A stretch of DNA of 37,092 nt, from positions 1 through 37,092 of the forward strand of contig DDUN01000027.1 of assembly GCA_002344825.1 (NCBI GenBank), read 5' to 3'. The stretch is from Candidatus Multiplicimicrobium inquinatum. GTDB taxonomy: Bacteria; Omnitrophota; Omnitrophia; Omnitrophales; Aquincolibacteriaceae. The position numbers were made by a program, and so were the translations under genes. The notes below the pieces were generated by a model. That model searched no databases and was not told the DNA's origin. It saw only the letters and a list, made by a program, of their open reading frames with translations. This document shows, piece by piece, positions 24,673-32,862 of this stretch (position 1 is the stretch's first letter; each line of letters starts with the position of its first letter).

Positions 24673-24794
24673 CGGCTCGCTCAAAAAGCTTCAGATGCAA
24701 GGCGCACGCAAGCGACCGCGGAGGTGTAGTGAAAAACTACACCGCACAAGGAAGCGCGGCGAGCAACGCAGCAGATGAACTTTTTCAGCTGCCG
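24673..24794. repeat. 122-bp palindromic element behind valS (copy 1)
   Basis: Begins CGGCTCGCTCAAAAAGCTTC and ends AACTTTTTCAGCTGCCG, which are imperfect inverted repeats. The centre GGTGTAGT-GAAAA-ACTACACC is a perfect hairpin. Words shared in order with 34861-34987 include GGCGCA, GGAGGTGT, CAACG and GCAGA(T/C)GAACT. It fills the valS-nadC gap. Confidence 0.7.
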
Positions 24795-24795
24795 C

Positions 24796-27543
24796 TTATT
24801 TGAGCTTAGCGAGCTGTTCTTCGCAGGATACGAGAAGTTTTTTGGCATCTTCGAGTTTGGCTTTTTCGCCGTCAATCACTTGTTTGGGTGCGCGCGCAAC
24901 GAAGTTCTCGTTCGACAGTTTTTTCTCCATCGATTCAATCCACGGCTTGAGTTCCGCGATTTTTTTCTCAAGCATCTCGGTTTCTTTTTGAGAATCACTC
25001 GCCTTAGGAACCAAAACACTAAAGTCAGGATAGGCTCGCATGGAATACATATCCATGTCTTTGGCATCGACAAAACTAATCGATTGAACTTTTGCGAGCT
25101 TAACAATTTGGGGCAATTGTCTTTCAAAAGAAACTTGAACTTGCGGGTTATGAACAACGGTTGCGCATGCCATTGTTTTAAGAGATTGTCCTTGTAACAC
25201 CTGCAAATCACGAAAACCTGTGACAGCTCTTTGTAAAAGATCGATCTCTTTCTCCGCGGTTTCATCGCTCATGCTGCCCATTGCATTTCCCGACCAATTC
25301 GCGTGCATAATTGTTTCAGGCCATTGGTCTTTATCCTGAGCCAAGTCACGGAAACGCTGCCAAATTTCTTCGGTGGTAAACGGCATAAACGGATGCAAAA
25401 GACGCAAAATCTTTTCAAGCACGTAAAAAAGCACGGCCTGCGTTTCTTTTTTTGTCTTTTCATCTTGTAGATACGGCTTCGCAAGCTCAATAAACCAATC
25501 GCAAAAATCATTCCAGACAAAATGATAAAGCTCGGTCGAAGCTTGGCTGAGCCCGAACTGCGCCAATTCCTTTTCGATCAGTTTAGTTTTCTTTTCCAAA
25601 GTGGAAAGAATCCAACGGTGCGCTGCCGGCAAGGTCTTCGGATCTATTTTCAGTTCAGCGGTTCCCTCGGTGTAGCCTTCAAGCCCCATCAAAACAAACC
25701 GCGAAGCATTCCAAAGCTTGTTGGTGAAATTGCGACCCACTTCAAATTTTTCGCGGGAAAGATAAACATCCTGCGCCGAAAGCATGACAAGCGACCAGCG
25801 CAAAGCGTCCGCGCCCATTTCTTCGATCACTTCCAGCGGATCAATTGAATTGCCGAGTGACTTGGACATTTTGCGGCCCTGATCATCGCGCACCGTACCA
25901 TGCAGATAAATACGGTTAAACGGAACCTCGCCCAAAAATTCACAGCCGGCCATGATCATGCGCGCCACCCAAAAGAAAATAATTTCAGGCGCCGTGATCA
26001 AATCAGAACCGGGATAAAACTTTTTTAAATCAGGGTGATTTTTATCCGGCCAGCCTAAAGTCGAAAAAGGCCATAACCAGGAAGAGAACCAAGTATCGAG
26101 AACATCGGGGTCTTGGCGAAGCTTGTCACTCCCGCACTTTGGGCAATTTTTTGGTGTTTCGCGGGAAACAATAGGCTCTTGAACCAAGGAGCAAGAACCA
26201 GGAACCAAGTCTTGGTCTTTGCTTCTTGGTTCTTGGTTCTTTGATGCGCAAGCGTCACAATACCAAGCGGGAATTTGATGTCCCCACCAGATTTGGCGCG
26301 AAATACACCAGTCGCGGATGCCTTCAAGCCAATTGGTATAAACTTTGGTCCAGCGGTCGGGCGTAAAAACGGTTTTGCCTGCTTTGTGTTCTTTCAAAGC
26401 TTTATCCGCAAGCGGTTTCATTTTTACAAACCATTGCTTGGAAAGATAAGGTTCGACCACGGTTTGGCAGCGGTAACATTGCCCCACCGCATGCATATGC
26501 TTTTCTTTCTTAAGAAAAAGCCCCTGCGCTTCCAAATCTTCGATAACTTTTTTACGCGCTTCAAAACGATCCATGCCGTTATAGTCGCCGGCAAATTCAT
26601 TCATTTTGCCATTGGGCTGCATAACATTAATCTGCGGCAAATTATGGCGCTGACCCATTTCAAAGTCATTCGGATCATGCGCGGGCGTCACCTTCACCAT
26701 TCCCGTACCGAACTTCGGATCGACGAATTCATCGGCAATCACGGGAATCTCGCGATTCACAAGCGGAAGCAGCAGTTTCTTTCCGATCAAATGTTTATAC
26801 CGTGGGTCTTCGGGATTGACCGCGACAGCCGTATCGCCCAACATGGTTTCAGGGCGCGTTGTCGCAACCACAATGTGGTCTTCGCCCATCTTTTCGAAAG
26901 GCGCCTTCTTTCCGACCACCGAATATTTCAAATGATAAAGTCCGCCTTCGGTATCTTTGTGTTCCGCCTCTTCATCGGAAAGCGCGGTTTGGCAGCGCGG
27001 ACACCAATTGATAATGCGGTTACCCTGATAAATGAGTCCCTTGTCATGCAAGGTTACAAAAACTTCGCGCACCGCTTTGGAAAGATTTTCATTCATCGTA
27101 AACGCTTCGCGCGACCAATCGCAGGAAGCCCCAAGACGGCGCAATTGGCGGGTAATCGTATCGCCCGATTCTTTTTTCCATTTCCAAACTTCTTCGAGAA
27201 ATTTTTCGCGTCCTAAATCCCAGCGGCGCTTACCTTCTTTGGCAAGTTTCTTTTCGACCACATTCTGCGTCGCGATACCGGCATGATCGACGCCCGGCAC
27301 CCAAAGGGTTTCAATCCCCTTCATGCGGTTGAAGCGGATCATGACATCCTGAATGGTGTTATTGAGCGCGTGGCCCATGTGCAAAATGCCGGTGACATTC
27401 GGCGGAGGGATGACGATGACATAGGGGCGACCTGCGGACTTCTGGGGCTGAGTTTCAGGCTTAAAAAAACCCTTCTCTTCCCAATTCTTATAAATCCGCT
27501 CTTCGATCTCTTTAGCGTTATATCTTTTTTCAAGTTCTTTCAT
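24796..27543 (-). CDS. valS: valyl-tRNA synthetase
   Basis: Charges tRNA-Val. 915 residues, class I. HMGH (55-58) is the HIGH motif and GRKMSKSLGN holds KMSKS. The editing domain is recognisable (TTRPETMLGDTAVAV, and TPAHDPNDFEMG), as is the C-terminal coiled coil that clamps the tRNA (about 845-915). Within the zinc-ribbon-like region, between YCDACAS and PIVSRETPKNCPKCG, about 22 extra residues (NQEPRSKDQDLVPGSCSLVQ) are encoded by a palindromic repeat. The four Cys residues that could bind zinc are kept on either side. It lies behind cimA with a strong hairpin between them and is followed by nadC. Confidence 0.97.
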   Translation of the reverse strand: MKELEKRYNAKEIEERIYKNWEEKGFFKPETQPQKSAGRPYVIVIPPPNVTGILHMGHALNNTIQDVMIRFNRMKGIETLWVPGVDHAGIATQNVVEKKLAKEGKRRWDLGREKFLEEVWKWKKESGDTITRQLRRLGASCDWSREAFTMNENLSKAVREVFVTLHDKGLIYQGNRIINWCPRCQTALSDEEAEHKDTEGGLYHLKYSVVGKKAPFEKMGEDHIVVATTRPETMLGDTAVAVNPEDPRYKHLIGKKLLLPLVNREIPVIADEFVDPKFGTGMVKVTPAHDPNDFEMGQRHNLPQINVMQPNGKMNEFAGDYNGMDRFEARKKVIEDLEAQGLFLKKEKHMHAVGQCYRCQTVVEPYLSKQWFVKMKPLADKALKEHKAGKTVFTPDRWTKVYTNWLEGIRDWCISRQIWWGHQIPAWYCDACASKNQEPRSKDQDLVPGSCSLVQEPIVSRETPKNCPKCGSDKLRQDPDVLDTWFSSWLWPFSTLGWPDKNHPDLKKFYPGSDLITAPEIIFFWVARMIMAGCEFLGEVPFNRIYLHGTVRDDQGRKMSKSLGNSIDPLEVIEEMGADALRWSLVMLSAQDVYLSREKFEVGRNFTNKLWNASRFVLMGLEGYTEGTAELKIDPKTLPAAHRWILSTLEKKTKLIEKELAQFGLSQASTELYHFVWNDFCDWFIELAKPYLQDEKTKKETQAVLFYVLEKILRLLHPFMPFTTEEIWQRFRDLAQDKDQWPETIMHANWSGNAMGSMSDETAEKEIDLLQRAVTGFRDLQVLQGQSLKTMACATVVHNPQVQVSFERQLPQIVKLAKVQSISFVDAKDMDMYSMRAYPDFSVLVPKASDSQKETEMLEKKIAELKPWIESMEKKLSNENFVARAPKQVIDGEKAKLEDAKKLLVSCEEQLAKLK
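26176..26243. repeat. palindromic element inserted in frame within valS
   Basis: Left half GAACCAAGGAGCAAGAACC and GGAACCAAG; right half CTTGGTCTTTGCTTC and TTGGTTCTTGGTTC: imperfect inverted repeats around 26210. Encodes residues about 434-456 of ValS and keeps the frame. Related to the nadC insertion at 24059-24140, 2 kb away. Confidence 0.75.
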
Positions 27544-27617
27544 AAATATTTCTTCAGAAAATGCAGAGCATTTTTCCGCTTACTGCCCTCTCCCCCATTT
27601 TACGCGAGAAAGAAAAG

Positions 27618-27683
27618 AAAAATCTCTCGAATGCGAGTTCTGCGCCATCAGGACGCAGTTGTTTGAGCAGGCGAGAGATTTTT
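27618..27683 (-). terminator. terminator between cimA and valS
   Basis: The outer arms AAAAATCTCTCG (27618-27629) and CGAGAGATTTTT (27672-27683) are perfect over 12 bases, with an inner CTGCG/CGCAG stem. On the minus strand it starts 18 bases behind the cimA stop and runs into TTTTTCTTTTCTTTC. It would end the threonine/isoleucine operon, unless read through as an attenuator for valS. Confidence 0.7.
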
Positions 27684-27700
27684 GTTTTGAACCAATGCTT

Positions 27701-29272
27701 TTAAGATTTAAGCAATTTATATTCGATGGCTTCAACAAGCGCCTTCCACGACGCCTCGATGATGTTCTCATGAACACCGACTGTCGTCCAAGTCTTACCA
27801 TCATCCTGAAATTCGATGAACACACGCACCTTCGCAGCCGTTCCTGCCTGCGAATTCACCACGCGCACTTTATAATCCGTCAAATGAATGCTGTCGATTT
27901 CGGGATAAGAACCTTTCAGCGCCTTACGGAAAGCCTGATCCAACGCATTAACCGGACCATCGCCCTCCGCCGACTCAGAATGCTCTTTCCCCTTCGCCAC
28001 GATTTTTACTTCAGCCACAGTCATTGGTTTTCCACCGCCGATGTTTTCACTGCGTACGGAGACGCCCTTCACTTCAAAAAAAGGCTTAAAGGTTCCCAGA
28101 ATTTTTTTCACCAAAACTTCAAAGCTCGCTTCCGCCGCTTCAAATTGATAACCTTCGTTTTCAAGCTTTTGTATTTCATTGAGAATTTTTTTGGTCTCAG
28201 GCGAGTCTTTCTCAAGATTCAGATTCAGCTCTTTCGACTTTAAAAGAATATTCGTGCGGCCGCCCAGCTCGGAAACCAAATAATGACGCGTATTCCCGAT
28301 CGATTCCGGGTTCAAATGCTCATAAGTTTTCTGATTTTTGATCATCGCGTCGATATGCACGCCGCCTTTATGCGCGAATGCCGAACGTCCCGTAAATGGC
28401 TGATTGTTCGACAAGTTCTGATTGCAGACTTCCGCGATGTAATGCGAAAGCGAAGTCAGCCCTTTCATTTTTTCAGGAGGTAAAGCGTCATACCCCATTT
28501 TCAGCTGTGCGTTCGCGAGAATACTGACCAGATTAGCGTTGCCGCAGCGTTCCCCGATACCGTTGACGGTTCCCTGCAAAAGCACCGCTCCCGCGCGCAA
28601 AGCGGCAAGAGAATTTGCAACCCCCAACTCTGCGTCGTTATGGCAATGAATCCCGAGCGGTGTTTTGATTTCGCGTTTAACGATTTCAAACACTCTTGAA
28701 ATTTCTTCCGGTAAATTTCCGCCATTGGTTTCGCACAAAGAGATATTGTCCGCGCCCGCATCCGCGGCCGCTTTGATCGCCTTTAACGCATACTCGGGAT
28801 TCGCTTTGAAGCCGTCGAAGAAATGCTCCGCGTCATAAACGACTTCTTTTTTCTGAGATTTAAGAAAAGCTACGGTGTCAGAAATCATTTTTAGATTTTC
28901 TTCGAGCGTTGTTTTAAAAACTTCCGTCACATGCAAATCCCAGGACTTGCCGAAAATGGTGACTACCGGCGTGTTGGCATCAAGCAAGGTCTGAACCTGC
29001 TTGTCTTCTTTGACGGACGTATTCGCGCGGCGCGTGGAACCAAAAGCCGCGATTTTAGCGCTCTTAAGAGGAGCTTTACGGATCTCTTCAAAAAAAGCCA
29101 TATCCTTGGGATTCGACCCGGGCCAACCACCCTCGATGTAATGCATGCCGAATTCATCCAGCCGCTGAGCAATCAAAACTTTGTCATGCGCAGACAAAGA
29201 GATTCCCTCCATCTGCGTACCATCACGCAAAGTCGTGTCATACAGCCAAACTTTATTCTTCTTATCTGTCAT
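27701..29272 (-). CDS. cimA: (R)-citramalate synthase
   Basis: Condenses pyruvate and acetyl-CoA to citramalate, the first step of the threonine-independent route to 2-oxobutyrate and isoleucine. 523 residues, the length of CimA rather than LeuA. The HMGL-like barrel shows YDTTLRDGTQMEGIS (11-25) with the metal-binding Asp, the EGGWPGSNPKD segment typical of CimA, LCETNGG and IHCHND with the metal-binding His pair. The C-terminal LeuA_dimer-type regulatory domain begins near residue 370. It is the last gene of the hom-thrC-apgM-lysC-cimA run, 65 bases behind lysC. A 2-isopropylmalate synthase is less likely given the EGGWPGSNPKD motif and length. Confidence 0.92.
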   Translation of the reverse strand: MTDKKNKVWLYDTTLRDGTQMEGISLSAHDKVLIAQRLDEFGMHYIEGGWPGSNPKDMAFFEEIRKAPLKSAKIAAFGSTRRANTSVKEDKQVQTLLDANTPVVTIFGKSWDLHVTEVFKTTLEENLKMISDTVAFLKSQKKEVVYDAEHFFDGFKANPEYALKAIKAAADAGADNISLCETNGGNLPEEISRVFEIVKREIKTPLGIHCHNDAELGVANSLAALRAGAVLLQGTVNGIGERCGNANLVSILANAQLKMGYDALPPEKMKGLTSLSHYIAEVCNQNLSNNQPFTGRSAFAHKGGVHIDAMIKNQKTYEHLNPESIGNTRHYLVSELGGRTNILLKSKELNLNLEKDSPETKKILNEIQKLENEGYQFEAAEASFEVLVKKILGTFKPFFEVKGVSVRSENIGGGKPMTVAEVKIVAKGKEHSESAEGDGPVNALDQAFRKALKGSYPEIDSIHLTDYKVRVVNSQAGTAAKVRVFIEFQDDGKTWTTVGVHENIIEASWKALVEAIEYKLLKS

Positions 29273-29337
29273 AAAAATAAGTTATACGCCAAATCTAAAA
29301 ACGATCGCCAAAAAGTGGTTAACTATCAAAACGGTTT

Positions 29338-30555
29338 TTACTTTTTACCCAGGCCGAAGGCCGCGTGAACCACACGCAAAGCTTCTTTGCCTTTGTCGCC
29401 GCCGATCACACAGGAAACCTTGATCTCGGAAGTAGCGATCATATCAATATTGATTTTTTTCTTCGCCAAAGCCGAAAACATTTTCGATGCAATACCCGTG
29501 TGAGAACGCATTCCAATACCGACAATACTGAGCTTCGCGATATTTTTATCACAACTCACACGGTCGGCGCCGACTTCCTCCGCGATTTTTTCAAGCGTCT
29601 TGAGCGCGCGGGAAAGCTCGCTTTTATAAACCGTGAAAGACAAATCGGTTTTGCCGGTTTCGGTTTTATTTTGAATGATCATATCGACATTCACATTACC
29701 GTCAGCGATATCTTTAAAAATTTTTGCCGCGACACCCGGTCGGTCGGGAATACCGAACAAAGTAATCTTCGCTTCATCTTCATTCAAGGCCGCGCCACTG
29801 ACAACGATATCTTCCATCTTTTTATTCTCTTTGGTAATCAAAGTACCCTCCCTGTCATTCATTGAATTACGTACATAAATCGGAACATTGAATCTTTTAC
29901 CGACTTCAATCGAACGTGAATGCATTACTTTCGCGCCCAGCGAAGCCAGCTCCAAAATTTCGTCATAACTGATCACGTCAATTTTTTTCGCGTCGGGAAC
30001 AATCCGCGGATCCGTCGTGTAAATCCCGTCCACATCGGTATAAATTTCGCAATGCTTCGCATCCAAAGCTTTCGCAAGAGCTACGGCCGTTAAATCAGAT
30101 CCGCCGCGGCCGAGTGTCGTAATTTCACCGGTCTCGGTTTGACCCTGAAAGCCGGCAGCGATCACGATTTTGCCTTGCTTCAAAGCGGCCTTGATGCGTG
30201 CTCCGTTAATATTCTGAATACGCGCCTTAGAGTGATGCGTATCCGTCATAATTCCGACCTGCGGGCCGGTCATCGAAACCGCCGGATGCCCCATTTCTTC
30301 GATCGCCATCGCAAGCAATGCCACCGAAACCTGCTCGCCGGTTGAAAGCAGCATATCCATTTCACGGTCACTCGGATTTTTTGTGATTTGTTCGGAAAGC
30401 GTGATCAAGTCATCCGTCATATCGCCCATAGCTGAAACCACCACGACAACTTGATTGCCTGCTTTTTTTGTTTTAATCACGCGTTTCGCAACATTGAGAA
30501 TACGCTCCGCGTTCGCCACTGACGACCCGCCGTATTTCTGCACGATAAGACTCAT
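29338..30555 (-). CDS. lysC: aspartate kinase
   Basis: Phosphorylates aspartate, the entry step to lysine, threonine and methionine. 405 residues from the ATG at 30555; a TTG three codons earlier lies too close to the AAGGA. Visible are VQKYGGSSVAN (5-15), GRGGSDLTAVALA, EIYTDVDGIYTTDPR, and SLGAKVMHSRSIE. Two ACT domains occupy the C-terminus (about 265-405, with LFGIPDRPGVAAKIF and SIVGIGMRSHTGIASKMF), so feedback control by lysine or threonine is expected. It is 25 bases behind the apgM-like gene in the threonine operon. Confidence 0.95.
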   Translation of the reverse strand: MSLIVQKYGGSSVANAERILNVAKRVIKTKKAGNQVVVVVSAMGDMTDDLITLSEQITKNPSDREMDMLLSTGEQVSVALLAMAIEEMGHPAVSMTGPQVGIMTDTHHSKARIQNINGARIKAALKQGKIVIAAGFQGQTETGEITTLGRGGSDLTAVALAKALDAKHCEIYTDVDGIYTTDPRIVPDAKKIDVISYDEILELASLGAKVMHSRSIEVGKRFNVPIYVRNSMNDREGTLITKENKKMEDIVVSGAALNEDEAKITLFGIPDRPGVAAKIFKDIADGNVNVDMIIQNKTETGKTDLSFTVYKSELSRALKTLEKIAEEVGADRVSCDKNIAKLSIVGIGMRSHTGIASKMFSALAKKKINIDMIATSEIKVSCVIGGDKGKEALRVVHAAFGLGKK

Positions 30556-30580
30556 AAACTTCAAAATCCTTTATAAAATT

Positions 30581-31780
30581 TTATGATTTAAACAGGAGAT
30601 CCATGAGCTCGGCGGGCCGCCCCAGCTTCAGCTCAGAAGCCTTCGCCGCAAGCTCCGTAAATTTTTCAACATCGTCCGGAAACACATTTTTCCCGATCAT
30701 CGCGAAGGGCGCGGGCTCACGGCTATAACCGCGGTCTTCCGAAGGCGCGGTAAATCCGGGCGTCACAATCAAGCGCGCTTCCATGTTCTTCTGCAAATAT
30801 TCACGGATTTTTGAGAGCACAAAAAAATCCGTCGCTTCCAGAGAGCTCACCTTGGCAGATAAATCTCCTGCGAGGGATGCTTCCTCAGCGCTATGCAGTA
30901 CCACAACCACAAAATCTTTCTCTTCAATGGCTTCATGGAAAGCCTTCACCATGCGTTCGCAATACTCATGAAACTCAAGCCCTTCTTGACGGACTTCAAC
31001 CGCGGTCAAGCCTGAAAGGCGCGCTAACCCCAATGCGTATTCACGCGCGGCCAAAATAGCACCAGACTGAAAACCGTATTTTTCTTTTAACGGCGTGAGC
31101 GCGGGCCGGCGGCCTTGTCCCCAAAGCCAAATCATATTGGCCGGATTTTGTCCCAAATCAACGCGCACCTGATTAATTTCGTGATCTTGCAAAAGCAGTT
31201 TCGCGTCAAACATCAGTTTTTTTAAAGCTTCATCACCAGGCCCTTTGGGAAGAATGTCCTGAATCACTTTCCCTTCAACCATCCGCGGATCCTGGGTGCG
31301 CGCGGAAAGCGCGGCAAAACCATGCGCGTCTTTAATAACCACCACATTGCGGTACTCTCCTCCGGAATAAAAACGCACAAAGTCACTGGCTAGTTTTTTG
31401 TTCAGAAAATGAGTCAACACGCGCGCTTCTTTGGTAGAGATCAACCCCGCTGTTGAATCCGCCAAAACACCATTCGCTTCGGTAACAAAGTGCATTGAAA
31501 AAGCAACTTCGTTATCTTCCAGATTCAGCTCGCAATTCGCCGCGTCCAAAGGTCCTCGCCCCGGATAATCTTTTTGAATATCGTAGCCGAGCGCATTCAT
31601 TAAAACCGCGTCGGGTGAAAAGGGAGTTTTGTCCGTCAAAAGTTTAACCGTGCCGACTTTGCCGGATTTGGCAAAGAAATGCAGGTTGGAAAGCTTGGCG
31701 GCATCCAGCGGGGTCCGTTCACCTAATTGAGCAGCCGGCTTATCACAAGCGCCGGCTAGAACTACCAGTATGTATTTCAT
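30581..31780 (-). CDS. ApgM-like protein in the homoserine-kinase position, catalytic residues lost
   Basis: A 399-residue member of the alkaline-phosphatase superfamily, closest to ApgM-type phosphoglycerate mutases and to the related family proposed as homoserine kinase where it sits beside thrC. The fold landmarks are kept (LGERTPLDAAK, NALGYDIQKDYPGRGPLDAA, NPANMIWLWGQGRRPALTP, EPAPFAMIG). The active-site residues are not: DGMAD reads AGACD (9-13), the GSDxA nucleophile region reads FSPDAVL (54-60), APDEAGH reads SAEEASL (297-303), PDH reads PGF (341-343) and the later His is Tyr352. It overlaps the thrC stop by 38 bases in another frame; an upstream in-frame start at 31816 is less likely. 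It is an intact ORF, so probably a working protein with an altered or non-catalytic role. Confidence 0.75.
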   Translation of the reverse strand: MKYILVVLAGACDKPAAQLGERTPLDAAKLSNLHFFAKSGKVGTVKLLTDKTPFSPDAVLMNALGYDIQKDYPGRGPLDAANCELNLEDNEVAFSMHFVTEANGVLADSTAGLISTKEARVLTHFLNKKLASDFVRFYSGGEYRNVVVIKDAHGFAALSARTQDPRMVEGKVIQDILPKGPGDEALKKLMFDAKLLLQDHEINQVRVDLGQNPANMIWLWGQGRRPALTPLKEKYGFQSGAILAAREYALGLARLSGLTAVEVRQEGLEFHEYCERMVKAFHEAIEEKDFVVVVLHSAEEASLAGDLSAKVSSLEATDFFVLSKIREYLQKNMEARLIVTPGFTAPSEDRGYSREPAPFAMIGKNVFPDDVEKFTELAAKASELKLGRPAELMDLLFKS

Positions 31781-32858
31781 TTTCCACAATCTCCCGGATA
31801 GCCGACACTTTCGCATCCGCTACCTTGATTTCATCATTGAAACTAAAAGCATAATCCACATCTTTAAGCCCCGCGCCGGTGAGCGTAATCACAATGCGTG
31901 TGCCTTCCTTAAAATAATTTTTCTTCGCAAGCTTCACCACACCCGCAACGGCCGCCGCGGAAGCCGGCTCGGCAAAAACACCTTCACGTTCGGCAATAAA
32001 ACGATAGGCTTTCCCAATTTCCTCATCGGTTACCGCGTCAATCAAACCGCCGGATTCATCACGTGCCGCCAAAGCGCCTTTCCAGCTTGCGGGATTGCCG
32101 ATACGGATCGCGGTTGCAATGGTTTCGGGCTTGGAAAAAATACGGTCATAAACAATCGGCGCGGAACCTTCAGCCTGAAAACCTAACATCTTCGGCAGCA
32201 CTTCCGACTTGCCGACTTTTTTATATTCGTTATAGCCTTTCCAATAAGCCGTGATATTGCCCGCATTTCCCACGGGAATTGCGTGATATTCCGGAGCATC
32301 GCCCAAATCATCAATAATTTCAAATGCCGCGGTTTTTTGACCTTCAATACGGTAAGGATTCACCGAGTTAACCAAAGTAATTTTGCCGTCTTTGGTCATT
32401 TCCTTTACCATCTCAAGCGCTTCATCAAAATTGCCGCGGATCATAATGGTCGTGGCGCCGTAGCGGTAAGCCTGCACGAGTTTGCCTTTCGCGATTTTTC
32501 CTTCCGGAATCAAAACAAAACATTTCATTCCGCAGCGCGACGCGTAGGCCGCTGCCGCCGCAGAGGTATTACCCGTGGACGCACACATCACCGCCGTCGC
32601 GCCCGCTTCCATGGCTTTTGAAATCGCCATCGTCATCCCGCGGTCTTTAAATGAACCCGTCGGATTTAAACCTTCAAACTTATAATAAATACGGATATTT
32701 TTAAGCCCGAGTTCTTTGGGCAGGGCTTCCGCCAAAATGAGCGGCGTATTGCCTTCATTCAAAGAAATGATCGGTGTTTTATCCGTCACAGGTAAATATT
32801 CCTGATAGCGCTCAATAATGCCGATTTTTTTTACCGCGTATTTTTTTGCTGTCGTCAT
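31743..32858 (-). CDS. thrC: threonine synthase
   Basis: PLP enzyme converting O-phosphohomoserine to threonine. 371 residues, the short form of the family. The PLP lysine is Lys71 in NPTGSFKDRGM (66-75). SLNEGNTPL (32-40) and CASTGNTSAAAAAYASRCG, the phosphate-binding and substrate region, are also clear. AAGGG seven bases before the ATG lies within the last codons of hom, indicating tight coupling. Its C-terminus overlaps the start of the apgM-like gene. Confidence 0.95.
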   Translation of the reverse strand: MTTAKKYAVKKIGIIERYQEYLPVTDKTPIISLNEGNTPLILAEALPKELGLKNIRIYYKFEGLNPTGSFKDRGMTMAISKAMEAGATAVMCASTGNTSAAAAAYASRCGMKCFVLIPEGKIAKGKLVQAYRYGATTIMIRGNFDEALEMVKEMTKDGKITLVNSVNPYRIEGQKTAAFEIIDDLGDAPEYHAIPVGNAGNITAYWKGYNEYKKVGKSEVLPKMLGFQAEGSAPIVYDRIFSKPETIATAIRIGNPASWKGALAARDESGGLIDAVTDEEIGKAYRFIAEREGVFAEPASAAAVAGVVKLAKKNYFKEGTRIVITLTGAGLKDVDYAFSFNDEIKVADAKVSAIREIVENEIHTGSSSRRL

Positions 32859-32862
32859 ACTT

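Noticed and set aside
26275..27216. 313-codon ORF antisense to valS
   Set aside because: Mirror frame of a strongly coding gene; no start signal and composition dictated by valS codons.
27544..27700. T-box leader for valS
   Set aside because: The gap is only 157 bases and the conserved T-box word TGGNACCGCG is missing; the hairpin is better read as the cimA terminator.
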